The position numbers and the translations under genes are program-made. This document shows positions 20,504 through 30,887 of a stretch of 64,000 bases of DNA, piece by piece. Within the stretch, counting starts at the first letter, position 1, and every line of letters begins with the position of its first letter. The DNA comes from Pyropia yezoensis (Eukaryota; Rhodophyta; Bangiophyceae; Bangiales; Bangiaceae): contig CM020619.1 in the NCBI GenBank assembly GCA_009829735.1, positions 32,250,685 through 32,314,684 of the forward strand, written 5' to 3'. The notes beneath the pieces are model-generated. The model saw only the letters and a program-made list of their open reading frames with translations, had not been told where the DNA came from and did no database searches.

Positions 20504-21070
20504 CTACGACAGTGGCGGCGCGCCCCCCCCCCCCCTCCCCCTCCCCCCTCTCCCGCCCCACCCCACCCACCGTTCCGTCGCTGCGGGTCCGTACAGCAGC
20601 ACCAGCATAACTGCGCCAGCCACCACCGCCACCCGGTGGACGCGCCGCGCGCGCGCCGCGCTGCGGCTGCAGGCGGCAAGGCGGGAGCGGGTGGCGGTCA
20701 GCGCCATCGTATCCACAACGACGACGCTGCCGCCGCCGCCGCCGCCGCCGCCACCCTTCATGCCGCCGACGGCGCCACCGGCACCGCCGGCTCGGTCGCC
20801 ATCCCACGGCCCCGCCGGCGGGTAGAGGTCCACGACCAGCGGCGGCAGCGGCAGCGACAGCGGCCGCGACGGCAGCCGCGGCGGCGGCTGCAGCTGCATC
20901 AGCGGCGCGCCGCCGCGGCCTCCCGCCGCGGCCGGCGGCGGTGGCGGCTGCTGCCCCCCCGCGGCGGCCCCCACCGGCCGGGGGGGGGACCGCGGCGGCC
21001 GCGCCGCGGTGGGCGCCGCCGCCGCCGCCGCCGCCACCTGCCGCGGGGGGTGGGGAGCGCCCGCCGTCAT
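20504..21070 (-). CDS. Hypothetical single-pass membrane protein, weak
   Basis: This minus-strand frame of 188 residues has a Pro/Ala-rich N-terminal half, a Gly run, then SVVVVDTMALTATRSRLAAC and a basic stretch. One hydrophobic segment follows near the C-terminus (VHRVAVVAGAVMLVLLYGPA). Very G-rich plus-strand DNA to its right (21,090-21,250) and C-rich DNA at its left end (20,521-20,573) fit the leader/trailer pattern of a minus-strand gene. No family is recognised. It could be a tail-anchored protein or a chance frame. Confidence 0.3.
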   Translation of the reverse strand: MTAGAPHPPRQVAAAAAAAPTAARPPRSPPRPVGAAAGGQQPPPPPAAAGGRGGAPLMQLQPPPRLPSRPLSLPLPPLVVDLYPPAGPWDGDRAGGAGGAVGGMKGGGGGGGGGSVVVVDTMALTATRSRLAACSRSAARARRVHRVAVVAGAVMLVLLYGPAATERWVGWGGRGGRGRGGGGAPPLS

Positions 21071-23270
21071 GGCGAGCGCGGTCGTTGCCCGCAGCGGGGG
21101 TGTGGCGGGCGGGACGGAGGGGGCCCAGGGGGGGGAGGACGCCCAAACGATTGGCCCAGAGGGTGGGGGTGGAGGTGGGGGTGGCGGTGGGGGTGGGGGT
21201 GAGGTGGTGGGCGTTGGGGCAGTTGGTGGGGGGGTGGGGGGGTGGGGGCGGAGTGAGAGGACGGGGGGCGTGCCGGCAAGGCCGACGCTGCCCGGCCACC
21301 CAGGGGTGAGCCGCGGCCGTCGCCACGGGCCGCGTTGGTCTTGGCGGCGGCGAGCAGGGGCGGTGGTCCAGACGGCGCCCCCCCGGGGGCGTCCCCGCTA
21401 CTACCACCGGCGGCAGCGGCGGGGGGTAGGCGGCGGGCGCCCCCTCCGCCGCAACCGCAACCGCATCATGCGCCTCCTCCGCCGCCCCGCCCGACCCAAC
21501 GTCAGCCCCCGCCCCCCCCTCCCCCCCCCCGCCCCACCGCACCGACCTGACACGCGGCAAACGCCACCTCGACGTTCCCTCCCCGTGTCCGCAATGGACG
21601 CGGAGATAGACTACCGTCTGGCGGGGGAACCAGGGGCGGACAGGAGGGGTGAGCGGGGGATGCCCGTCCTGGTGCTACCCCTCGGTGGGGGGGGGGGAAG
21701 GGGCGGGGGGGGCGGACAGCGCCGGCCGGCGCGGCACGAGCGGCGCGGGCGTGGCGAGCCGTCGCGCGGGAGCCGCCCACGGGGGCTGACAGGGCTGACA
21801 AGCGCCGCCCGGCGGGCGGCGGGCAGGAGCGCCCGTGGGGAGGATGACCAGGCGGAGGCCGGCTGGCTGACTGGCTGACACAAGGGCGCCCCGCGAGCTG
21901 GGGAGGGGGGGGGGCGTGCAACGGGCAACCGGGCACTCTCCTCCCCTCGTGACTATTTATACGCTTCCGGGCTCAAAACGCTGCCCCGCGCGGCGTATTC
22001 TATCCGTTTACCCGGCTCTGCGACGCTTCCCGGGTTGGTGTTTTCCCGCCCTGGGTGACCGGATAGGCCAGTGGGTCCTGGACAGCCCGTGGGCGGCCGA
22101 CCTGGGCTTGGTACAATAGACTGGCAGGACAGGGCGCCCGCCCCCCGCCTACAGCACCCTCATCCACCCCTCCCGCGGGGTGTTTCCCCGGCCGGCAGCA
22201 CAGTCAACGCAGAGGGGACCCGCGGCGGTAAGTGCCGCCCGCCTGCCGCCGCCGCCACTGCCACGGCCGTGGCCGCGGCCGCTGCCCTCCCCCGCGCCCG
22301 CAACGGCGGTGGCTGCGGAGCGGCGTACGGGGCGTACCCGCTGTCGTCCCTGCTTCCGTCCGTTTGTGGCAGACGGCTGCCCGTCTGGGGGCATCGCCGC
22401 CGTCCACACGGACACGCGGGTGGGTGGCTCTCATTGGGGATGCGCACCACCCCCACCCCCCCCCCCGCCCCCCTTGGCCGTGGCCGTCGGTGGCGGTCGC
22501 CGCCGCCGCCGCCATGAGCGGCGGCGAAAAGCCAGCCGTCTGTAGCAGCGTGCGGGCCGCGGCGCGTCGTCAAGGAGAAAGCCATGGCCATGCGCCACCG
22601 GAAACAGTCGTTTCGTTGGCGCGGCGCTCGCCCCGCATGGTTCTTTTTCTTCCGTTTGTTTGTCGCCGTCTGGTGTGAAGTCGTCAACGGAGCGCCTTGG
22701 CGGGGGGGGGGGAAGGGCCGCTTTTGGCAGCCTTGATGGAGAGGAACAGGCGCACAGAAGCTGCCGGATGGTTGGCCATCGCCACACGGGTGCCTCCGCC
22801 GTGTGCCGCCATTGGCCACGCAGCGTGAATTGTGCGCCAGCTATCACAACGGCACCCTCGTCTGCAGCAGGGCGGTGGCTGTCAACTGTGGTCGCCATCT
22901 GCCGTGACCTCCAGGGTCTGCGGGAGGGGGGGGGTGAGGGGGGGGGGGGGGAAGGGGGACTGTCGTGCAGAGTTTCCACCAGGACAGGGTCACAAGCAGC
23001 AAAATAGGCGCCAATAAGGGTGCACCTGAGGTCAAGAACAAAGACGAACGCACGGTCGTGCGCACCGTCGGCTACCCCGAGCCATGCTCGGCCGTCGCCA
23101 TGGTCGTACGACCATGGACAGTGCACGGCGTCTCCAGCCACGCAGTCGCCCATTGCATGCTGTAACGCAAGTCAAGAGCGTTTGGGGTTGCACTTCTTGT
23201 CAGTACGTACGCCGGGATGGGACCAACCCAACGGCCCTTGAGCGCGCGGCGCAGAATCGGCTGCCCCACC
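21071..23270. other. Intergenic, no gene supported
   Basis: This is over 2 kb of GC-rich, Pro/Arg-translating sequence with G and C homopolymers (for example 21,504-21,530 and 22,926-22,951). It contains one perfect 20-bp palindrome at 23,098-23,117. I find no frame with domain-like composition. Confidence 0.5.
23098..23117. repeat. Perfect 20-bp palindrome
   Basis: The ten bases CCATGGTCGT are followed immediately by their exact reverse complement. It contains two NcoI-like CCATGG ends around a CGTACG centre and lies about 150 bp beyond the stop of the minus-strand alpha-kinase. By simple base counting about 0.06 such palindromes are expected in 64 kb. Confidence 0.9.
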
Positions 23271-24113
23271 TCAGCGGCGCATGGTGGTACCCTGCGCCAG
23301 CGGCACCAGCGCCCCCCCCGCGGGCCCCCAACGGGGGCGCGCCCACCCTGGCCGGCAGTAGTGCCCACAGGCGTGGCGCGAAAAGAAGGACGCCACCCCG
23401 TCGGCGCCCAGGTCCGTCACCCCATACGCCCCCGCCGTCCTCGACAGCACCACCGGGTCGGTGAGGACGGCGCCATTGACGCTGACGCCCCCCTGCAGGT
23501 CCACCAGCGTCAGCTGGCCGCCCGTCGAGTGGTAGGAACAGTGGCTCAGCGCCTGCATCGCCGCCACCCAGCTGTCTGCGACGGACGAGCGGGCGGTCCA
23601 CCCCGAGTTGCTGTTGAAACGACGGTAGCCGGCAATGTAGGGCTCCGCAAGGATCTTTTGGCCGGCGTTTGGGCCGGTCGTGACGGTCCACACCTGCGGC
23701 CGGTTGACGCAGACGGGGGGGCCGACGATGCGGGCGGCGTTCCACCCACGCACCAGCTCCACCGCCTTGGCCACGACCTTGAGGTCGGCCGCGTAGAAGC
23801 GCTCCTCCATCACGCCCCCCGTCTTGAACCACTTGATGACGCACGCCTGGCCGGCACGGGCGCCGCGGGTGTACGTGCCCTTGGCCACCCACCGAAAGGT
23901 GCCCGACGCAAACGGGGATTCCATATCTGAGCCGCGCACCTCACACGCCGTCGCGTTGTTGTCGCGCGCCGTCGGCACGGCAACGCCCGCGTCAAGGCCG
24001 TCCCCATTGGCCACACAGCCGCTACAGCGGGAGACGCCAACGCCCTTGCCCCACTGGGTGCGGCTGTAGGCGGCGGAGGAGAAGTCCTCCCCGCAGCTGC
24101 CACAGGTGCGCAT
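23271..24113 (-). CDS. Alpha-kinase (MHCK/eEF2K-type atypical protein kinase)
   Basis: This is a 280-residue frame from the ATG at 24,113, where the zinc-binding N-terminus begins. Residues 1-33 hold two CxxC pairs (Cys4/7 and Cys30/33), a zinc-ribbon-like module. The alpha-kinase domain follows: ACVIKWF with the likely ATP-binding Lys94, EPYIAGYRRFNSNSG (157-171), HCSYHSTGGQLTLVDLQG (191-208), LTDP (217-220), the glycine-rich YGVTDLGADG (230-239), and the structural zinc site His247-x-Cys249-x3-Cys253. These are the family's diagnostic elements and all appear intact. Alpha-kinases phosphorylate Ser/Thr, often in helical targets such as myosin tails or eEF2. This copy is close to a bare catalytic domain, so its target cannot be inferred. 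The family is thinly spread in algae. Confidence 0.85.
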   Translation of the reverse strand: MRTCGSCGEDFSSAAYSRTQWGKGVGVSRCSGCVANGDGLDAGVAVPTARDNNATACEVRGSDMESPFASGTFRWVAKGTYTRGARAGQACVIKWFKTGGVMEERFYAADLKVVAKAVELVRGWNAARIVGPPVCVNRPQVWTVTTGPNAGQKILAEPYIAGYRRFNSNSGWTARSSVADSWVAAMQALSHCSYHSTGGQLTLVDLQGGVSVNGAVLTDPVVLSRTAGAYGVTDLGADGVASFFSRHACGHYCRPGWARPRWGPAGGALVPLAQGTTMRR

Positions 24114-25630
24114 GGCGGGTCGTCGTGGGGGGCAGCCGCGCGACGAGTTGAAAGAGGAGGAAGCGGCAGGCCACGACAGAGGGTTGGTGCGACAAAGGAT
24201 GCGAGGGGGATCGGAATGGAAATGCGGGGCGCTGGGGGGGATGGGGGTGTGCACGGCAACGGGTACACGAGGCGGTCAACGGGGGGAACGATCCAGGCGA
24301 ACGGCGCACGGGGCGGCCAACGAGGTGACGCCGTTGGGTGCCGCGAGGCGTCCGAAGGGGAAACTGGCAAGTACGCAGCGTCCCATCGGGTGCACCAACG
24401 TATGCACCGGACCCCAACAAGAGAGCTCTTGTCATTGATTCATCGTGGCCCACGGGTCACAGGGTCTGACGCGGCCCCCATCTGTCGGGACTCGAAGCGG
24501 AGACCGCCGCGCGGCGGCCGCCGCAGTCCCCGTCTGGGGACAAGGTCGGAAAAAACGCAAAAACAAAGCGCTGGGCGCACCAAAGAATTAGCAGGCAGGC
24601 AGGACACTGCCGCTGCCCCCCACTGACGGTGGGGTGTCAGTGGAGGTGGGCGCTGGTACACCCAGCACGGGTGACGAGGAGGATACCCCCGACCGCGGCG
24701 CGCCACGTCCCGCCGGCGGCCGCCAGCGAGACGACCATCGAGGGGGCGGCTGTGCACGCTGCCCACCCTACGACGGCCCCGCCTGGTCCCGCGCACTGAA
24801 GGTTCCGTGGGGGCGGGTCGTGGGGTGGGCGCCCCATCGGGGGTCGTGGCCACTTGAGCTGGGGCGCTACGCTGAGGTCGGGGGACGGTGGGTCGTGCGA
24901 CTGGCCAATGGGCTTTCCCGTCTCTCGGACTCGGTCCATGGGCAATCTGAGCTCTTGAATTTAACCAATGGGATCCTGGACACACTATTACCTCTGGCCA
25001 ATCAACGGGCGTTACTGGCGGTGTGGACCGCGCAGAGCGCGATGCTCTCGGCGGGCACACGGTGGACGACGAGGGCGGCTATCCGTGGATCCGCCGGGCG
25101 GACACGAGGACGGCTGCGCCTGGACGGACAGGAGGACGGACGTGCGGTCGGAGGCGCCGGGTGGCACGCTGACGGGGGCGCCGGGTGGCGCGGACGGAGG
25201 CGCCGGGAGGGCGCGAGGACAGGCGAACTGAGGCTGTAGCGTGGGTCCGCCCTGTACGTGGGGACACTGAGCGAGGGTGTGCGTGCGCGGGGGTGGCGAT
25301 GACAGGGCGGGTGCGAGCAGCGCCGTAGATGAGCCTGGTGATCGGCAGAGGCATAGGCCAACATGCTCGGTAGACATTTACTTGACCATCCTGAATTTAG
25401 CCTGCTGACGAGTGGGCCGGGACGCACCGTGGTAACGCGGTGCCTGCGTCGTAGCGGCTTCTCCCAAAAAAACTCGGAAGCGGCTGGCTGACCTGGCGCG
25501 CTACCCACGGGTTGGCCCGCGGAGCCGCACCATGGGCAACAAACGGCATGCACACACGCCGGTCAATATCCCACCCTTCTTTCCCAGCCCCCCCTCCCCC
25601 CCGCCCCGCCCGACCCGCTCTCTTCCTGTC
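24114..25630. other. Intergenic
   Basis: The region beginning at 24,114 is the G-rich (C-rich on the coding strand) leader of the minus-strand kinase. The middle has repeated GGCGCCGGGTGGC-type units around 25,150-25,200 and several CCAAT-like words (24,905, 24,966, 25,000). It ends in C-rich DNA (25,575-25,620) that is the trailer of the minus-strand sulfotransferase. No gene is supported. Confidence 0.5.
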
Positions 25631-25784
25631 CTCCGATGCTCAAATGAAGCCGCCCTCCTGCAGCCATCGCGTGCAGTCGTCGCCCAGCTCGGCGGCCGCC
25701 CCGCCCGCTCCGATGCTCAAACGGAGCCGCCCTCCCGCAGCCATCGCGCGCAGTCGTCGCCCAGCTCGGCGACCGCCCGCGCCT
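25631..25784. repeat. 77-bp tandem duplication over the sulfotransferase 3' end
   Basis: Sequence starting CTCCGATGCTCAAA at 25,631 is repeated starting at 25,708, a 77-bp period with a few substitutions. The unit contains the last ~20 codons and the stop codon of the sulfotransferase. The active copy is the right one. The left copy lies downstream of the stop as a fossil second C-terminus in a shifted frame. Confidence 0.85.
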
Positions 25785-26685
25785 CGTACGTGGCCACGTC
25801 CTCCTCCGACAGCATCCCGCGCCAGCGGCCGTTGGTTCCCTTGTGGATAAACGCCTCTGCGCCGCCGCGGAAGGCGTGACCCCCCCCGGGCACCACGTCG
25901 GCAGCGTGCGCGCGCATGTAGGCAAAAGAGCAGCGCTCGGTAATGGTGGCCACATCCTCGGGTGTGACGGGGACGGCCAGAAAGGCCGCCACCCGCCGCA
26001 CCGCGGCGGGCAGGTCGGCGAGCATGTCTGCATAGTGGAGGAGCAGCACGTTGGGCAGCGACCGGGCGGCCCACCAGGCGCGGGTGTGGGACCAAAAGGG
26101 CCACCACGGCGCGCCGTCGCCGTCCATCCAGTCGCGCCAGTAGGCCACCGGGTCGGTGGGGGCGGGGCCCATCGGCGGGCCCACCCGGCCGGGGAGGGCG
26201 TTGAGGGCGGCGAGCGCCTCGGGCAGCAGCGATGTGTGGTGGTTGTGCATGGACCAGATGAGGTCCCGCGCGTCGCGCCCAATGTAGATGTACTTGAGGT
26301 CGGGGGAGTAGGGGAGGGCGTCCAACGGCAGGTGGCTCTTGAGGAACCGGCGGTGCGTCTGGGCGGCGAGAGCCGCGTGGCGTTCCGCCACGGGCGTGGC
26401 CGACCGCATGTCGAGCCACGGGGAGACTGCCTGCGGGCGGGCGGCGGCGTCCGAGCCAACGCCAAGCAGCAGGTGGCCGAGGATGGCCTGCATCCAGCTG
26501 GTACCCGCCTTGCCGTACGTCGCCACCAGGACGTCGTCGGCGCGAAAGGGGAATCCATCCCAGGCGGTCGAGTCCATCAAGACCGTCTGGACGTCGAGCG
26601 TCTTGGTGGTGCGGATGAGGGGGTGTGCGAAGGTGTCCTTGGTGGGGGGGGCACCCCCATTGACGGTCGCAGCCTCTGCTGCCAT
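25717..26685 (-). CDS. Cytosolic-type sulfotransferase (PAPS-dependent)
   Basis: This is a 322-residue frame from the ATG at 26,685 (GGCAGCAGAGG follows on the coding strand). It has the 5'-phosphosulfate loop TYGKAGTSWMQ (56-66), the catalytic-His motif KSHLPLDALPYS (His118), the 3'-phosphate motif KYIYIGRDARDLIWSM (131-146), and near the end the FIHKGTNGRWR variant of the family RKGxxGDWK loop. Length and order match soluble sulfotransferases of the SULT type. They transfer sulfate from PAPS to hydroxyls of small molecules; the N-terminus shows no signal peptide or membrane anchor, so a small-molecule substrate is more likely than a Golgi polysaccharide. The 3' end is tandemly duplicated. 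A C-rich leader and G-rich trailer are present on the coding strand. Confidence 0.85.
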   Translation of the reverse strand: MAAEAATVNGGAPPTKDTFAHPLIRTTKTLDVQTVLMDSTAWDGFPFRADDVLVATYGKAGTSWMQAILGHLLLGVGSDAAARPQAVSPWLDMRSATPVAERHAALAAQTHRRFLKSHLPLDALPYSPDLKYIYIGRDARDLIWSMHNHHTSLLPEALAALNALPGRVGPPMGPAPTDPVAYWRDWMDGDGAPWWPFWSHTRAWWAARSLPNVLLLHYADMLADLPAAVRRVAAFLAVPVTPEDVATITERCSFAYMRAHAADVVPGGGHAFRGGAEAFIHKGTNGRWRGMLSEEDVATYEARAVAELGDDCARWLREGGSV

Positions 26686-28533
26686 GACGGGGGCGGCGGC
26701 AGCGAGGGGCGGGGGCGGGCGAGAAAGAGAGACAGGGGCGAGACACACAGCGGAGAGGGGGACGGAAAAGGGTCACGGGAGGAGGACGGCGCACGACGGA
26801 GCGCAAGGGGGCCGAGGAAAACGGGCGGGGAGTCAAAAGAGCAGGCTGTCTTGGTCGTGGGGCGGTGGCCACGACGGACCAGCCCCGCGCAAGCAGGCGG
26901 GGCGGGAGCCCTTTTGAGCGCGGCGCAACGTCTCCACGGGGGAGAACCCAAGAGCGCCCCTTCCCCCCCCTCTCATGCCCGCGCGGGAAGTGCCAGCGGC
27001 GGCGGCGGCGGGGCGAGCCACTGCGCGCGGCGGCCCCGGGGCTGGTGGTGCACCGCGCGCGCACCTGTGCCATCCAACTCGGGGATGATCCTACGGCCGC
27101 CATCCACGGCCATCCACCCCCCGCCCTATCCTATCCATACCAGGCCAGGGGGGGGTCCGGGATGGACGCCGCCCTCGGGCGAGGCCGTGCCCCGTGCCGG
27201 CCGCGCGCACGCAGCGTCCGCACATGTGGATGTGCGGGTGCCATGCACTGTGGCGCAGACCACCAACGGAAGCTACGAACCATTACAGAACGCACATACA
27301 GTACGATGGTTGCCATGATCTCACCTCGCACGCACCGTCAGCGCATGTTTCACCGGGGGCAACGCCGGGCGCTCCATGGGATGGGAGGGCGGCCCCCCCC
27401 CCCCGCCGGGAAGGAGGCAACGTGTTGGCCAGTGGTGGATCCGGCCATCAGCGGCCCCCCTCCCGTGCGCTCTCTGTTTTCGTCTGCAAGGGCCAGCCCG
27501 CCCGCCCGCACCGGTCGCTGGTGAAAAGGGGGGCGCAGTCGGGGAGGCCCCACCCCCGTGTTTTCAGAGCATTGCGCCACGTGTTTTCAGGCGCTTCTGT
27601 CTTTGGAAACAGGCGCCCGTAGCGCACGGACTGTAACGTGAAGTGAGGTGTGCGGGTAAGAGATGGGGGGGGGGGGGGGGGGGGGGGGGGGCGCGCTGGC
27701 GGGGCACACCCGCGGGATCTGCCGCCTGGCCGGTTCGTGCGTCGCACCGAATCCCCCTTTCCCATCGGCGTAGACCCACGCCGGCGAGGAGGGGGGTGCA
27801 CCCCATCCCCGGTGATGGGGTGAGGGGGGGGGGTGGAGGTTGTGCGACGACTCGCGTCTGCTCCCCCGCTTGGAGTGCCTGGCGCCGCGCCGGCCCGGCC
27901 GCGGGCCCCGCGCGCGGGCGGGGAGAGGCGTGGGCGGGGGGGGGGGGGGGGGGGGGGGGCTGCCGCCGCCCCCCTGGCGGGGCGCGTGGCGGCGGCGTGG
28001 GGGGGGGGGGGCGGGGGGGGGGGGGGGGGGGGGGGGGGGGTGCGAGGCGATGCGCCTACCCGCCAGCACGTCTGCCCGCCCGCACGTCTGCTCAGCCGCC
28101 CGCCCGCCCGCCCGCCCGCCCGCCCGCCCGCCCGCCCGTCTACCCATCCCCCCGCCCGCGGGCCCCCCCTCCGCCCTCACCCGCCCGACGCTGGCGTGCG
28201 CGCTGCTGTGCCAGACGGTCCCGCGCCTGGTGCCAGCCCCGCGCGCAGCGCGCCGCCGCGGCCCCTCCCCACCGCTGTCTACACCTCCCCCCTCCCCGCC
28301 TCCACCACCCCCCCGCTCCTCGGCCATCGAGGCCGCGGCGGTCGAGGACGCTCCCCCTCCTCCAGCCCCTCTCTCTTGCCGTCCCCCTCTACTTCGTCCG
28401 CCCCTCCCCCCAACCCGCTTCTCCCGTCCCGCCCCGCTCTCTCTCCCCTGCCGCCACTCCCCGGCCCACCCCCTCCCCCCCCCCCCCCTCCCCCGTACCC
28501 CCTCTGCGCTGCCTGCCCCTTCCCGTGCCCCCA
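26686..28533. other. Head-to-head intergenic with long G and CCCG simple repeats
   Basis: The left part is the leader of the minus-strand sulfotransferase. The middle contains a 27-G run (about 27,665-27,691), further G runs at 27,940-27,958 and 28,017-28,040, and a CCCG array (28,095-28,138). From 28,150 the plus strand is strongly C/T-rich up to the MscS start. In-frame translation upstream of that start gives only Pro/Arg/Gly sequence, which I do not take as coding. Confidence 0.55.
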
Positions 28534-29892
28534 ATGGCCGCCCCGACCGCCGACCGGAGCGCGACGGCCGACGTGCTCGCCGCGGGCGGGGACCCCCCCC
28601 CCCAGCCCCCCCCCATCCCCGCCCGGCGGCGGGGCCGCGGCGCCGGCAGCGGCGGCGTCACCACCCCCCTGGCCGCGCTGGGCGCGCAGGTCGCCCTCGG
28701 GGTGGTGCACTTGGCGGTAGCGGTGCGGGCGCACGGGTGGGGGGGACTGCTGACGGGCTCGGCAAAGGTGGCGGCCGCCGCCGCCCCCTCCCCCGCCGCC
28801 GACCTGGCGGGCCGCCTGCTGCGGGCGGCGCAGGTGGGCCTGGCCGTCTACAATGCGTGGGCAGCCGCCACCGGCTGCGCGCTCGACGCGGCGGCCGCGC
28901 AGGCGGGCAAGACGGCCAACGAAGTGGACGACGCGCTCGTCGCCCTCGCCCGCCGCACCCTCTGCCCGTCGACGGCGGCGGAGCGGGCGGCCGCCGCGTA
29001 CGTCCTCGCGTACGCGGTGGCTGTGCCGCTGTGCCTGCCCGTCTGCGCCGCGGCGGCGGCGGGGGGGGGGGGCGGCGGCCGGCTGGCTGCCGCGGCGGGA
29101 GGGCTGTGCCAGGCCATCCTCCTCGGGCGGGCGCTGTCGTTTGTGTGGGGCGCCGCGCGGGTGGCCCTCTTCCGGGGCCTCCTCCCCACCGCCTATGCGG
29201 ACAGCAGGGGGTGGACGGCGGGGCGGGTGGAGGCGGTGCTGGGGTTTGGGCGGCCCGTCTTTTGGGCGTTTGGCGCGCTCTTCCTCCTGGATAACGCGGG
29301 CGTCAACGTGACGTCCCTGGTGGCGGGCCTCGGCGTGGGCGGCGTGACGATTGCGCTGTCGGCGCAGGCGCTGCTGACCGACACGGTCTGTGCGGTGGGC
29401 ATCCTCCTCGACGCGCCATTTGGGATTGGGGACTTTATCACCCTGGACGGCACCGCCGCGGGCACCGTCACCGCCATTGGCCTCCGCTCCGTGCGGCTGG
29501 TATCCCCCGACGGCCAGGCGGTGGTGGTGTGCAACAAAGACGTGGCGGCTGCGCGGGTGGAGCGGCACCCCCGCGTCTATGACCGCCGGGTGGTGGCGGC
29601 GGTGGTGGTGGACGCCGCCACCCCCGACGGCCGCGTAGGGACGGTGGGGGCCACCCTCGCCGCCGCCGCGGCGTCGGTGACGGGCATTGCGGGGGGGGTG
29701 GCGGTGGGGGCGGCGTACCTCAAGGAGCTCCGCCTGGCGGGCCTCGCGTACGAGGTCATCTACACGGTGCGGGGGGCGACGGTGGGGGAGGCGCGGGCGG
29801 CGACCGCGGCGGTCAACGCGGCCATGCTCGCCGCCCTACGGCGGGAGGGGGTGGCGCTCGCTGCGCTACCGCTGGGTGGGAAGGCAGAGTAA
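28534..29892 (+). CDS. MscS-family mechanosensitive ion channel
   Basis: This is a 452-residue frame from the ATG at 28,534. Three or four hydrophobic segments can be seen at about residues 50-70, 150-175, 190-215 and 245-290. The last is the diagnostic MscS pore helix and following beta-domain entry: NVTSLVAGLGVGGVTIALSA, then DTVCAVGILLDAPFGIGDFI and GTVTAIGLRSVRL. The rest is the cytoplasmic beta and alpha/beta domain, with SPDGQAVVVCNKDVA in place of the usual D-G-x-x-x-x-x-PN. MscS channels release osmolytes on membrane stretch; plant relatives act in plastid or plasma membranes. The N-terminus is not a clear transit peptide, so the membrane is undetermined. The C-rich leader and G-rich trailer (29,893-29,970) are very marked. 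Confidence 0.85.
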   Translation: MAAPTADRSATADVLAAGGDPPPQPPPIPARRRGRGAGSGGVTTPLAALGAQVALGVVHLAVAVRAHGWGGLLTGSAKVAAAAAPSPAADLAGRLLRAAQVGLAVYNAWAAATGCALDAAAAQAGKTANEVDDALVALARRTLCPSTAAERAAAAYVLAYAVAVPLCLPVCAAAAAGGGGGGRLAAAAGGLCQAILLGRALSFVWGAARVALFRGLLPTAYADSRGWTAGRVEAVLGFGRPVFWAFGALFLLDNAGVNVTSLVAGLGVGGVTIALSAQALLTDTVCAVGILLDAPFGIGDFITLDGTAAGTVTAIGLRSVRLVSPDGQAVVVCNKDVAAARVERHPRVYDRRVVAAVVVDAATPDGRVGTVGATLAAAAASVTGIAGGVAVGAAYLKELRLAGLAYEVIYTVRGATVGEARAATAAVNAAMLAALRREGVALAALPLGGKAE

Positions 29893-30887
29893 CGGGAAGG
29901 GGAGGGGGGGCGGGGGGGGTCGGGGGGGACGGTGGGGCGGAGGAGGGTGGGGCAGAGGAGGGAGGGCGGGGGGCGGTTCGAGGCGAAAATGATGCCCCGT
30001 ATGACGGGGCTTGGACAACGGCAGCAGGCGTCTTTGAAAACAGGTTCGTTTTTGTTGCGTTCGCGCTGCTCTCCCCACCTGGTGTCCACCCAGTACCCAA
30101 AGACGAGCTCTGGGAGAGCAGGGTAGAGAGGCGGGGGGGGGGGGGGGGACAGTACCAAAAGCGGCATCTGCCCCACCCGTGCCGGCGACAGTGCCAGCCA
30201 CCCCGCCCGCCCACACCCCGTCGCGACGACGGGTGCACACGCCCCACCCCCCGCACCCCCTGATAGCCGCGCCGCGGTGCCGGAGCAGATGAGCACAACG
30301 CAAACGCTGACGGGCATGCCGACGCCGATGCCCGAGACGCAAACGCGGCAGCAGACACAACCATCGACAGTACAGTCCTCTTTGTAGCGGCGCCCGTGGT
30401 GCCCCATGCGGGTCAGACGAGCGGGCGGGGGGGGCGGACGGGCGGGCTGGTGGGCGGGCGGGCGGGTGGGGGTCCGCCACGCGGAGCGACGCGCGGCGGT
30501 GCTGGGGGGGGGACGGAGCAGCGGCAAGAGGGGCAAGGCAGCCACTGCCGCCGTCAACTGCCGTCGCGCGACGCGGCGGCCGTGGCAAGCGCGGTGAATA
30601 AGCACATACCCCCGCCGCGACTCGGACGCAGACCACCCGCGGGTGCCCACCCCCGCTCCCCGCTCCCCTTTCTCACTCCCCCCCCCCCCCCCCCGCGCTC
30701 TTGCTCCATGGCGTGCCATCGTCTGCCAGCTGGCACTGCAGTGCGCTGCGGGTGGCGGCTGCTGGGGCAGTCTGTTGACCCGCGCACGGAGGGGGGGGGG
30801 GGGGGAGAGGGGGGGTGCCGCAGACTTTCCCTCCCCCCCCCCTCACCCCCGTCATGAGCGCCCCTGCGCCACCTCCTCCGGGCGGCG
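29893..30887. other. Tail-to-tail intergenic
   Basis: The first 80 bp are the G-rich trailer of the MscS gene. The last ~90 bp (30,825-30,887) are C-rich, the trailer of the minus-strand methyltransferase. Between them are mixed sequence, two G runs and one C run. No gene is supported. Confidence 0.55.

Noticed and set aside
25843-27318. Plus-strand frame of 491 codons opposite the sulfotransferase
   Set aside because: It is the complement of a clear sulfotransferase and its composition (Gly/His/Val/Arg) is that of an antisense shadow.
28095-28138. CCCG array as a CRISPR or satellite
   Set aside because: A 4-bp simple repeat without spacers; ordinary slippage in GC-rich DNA.
27643-28533. 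In-frame 297-codon extension upstream of the MscS start
   Set aside because: It reads through G runs and a CCCG array giving Gly/Pro/Arg only. The ATG at 28,534 follows the C-rich leader and begins normal protein sequence.
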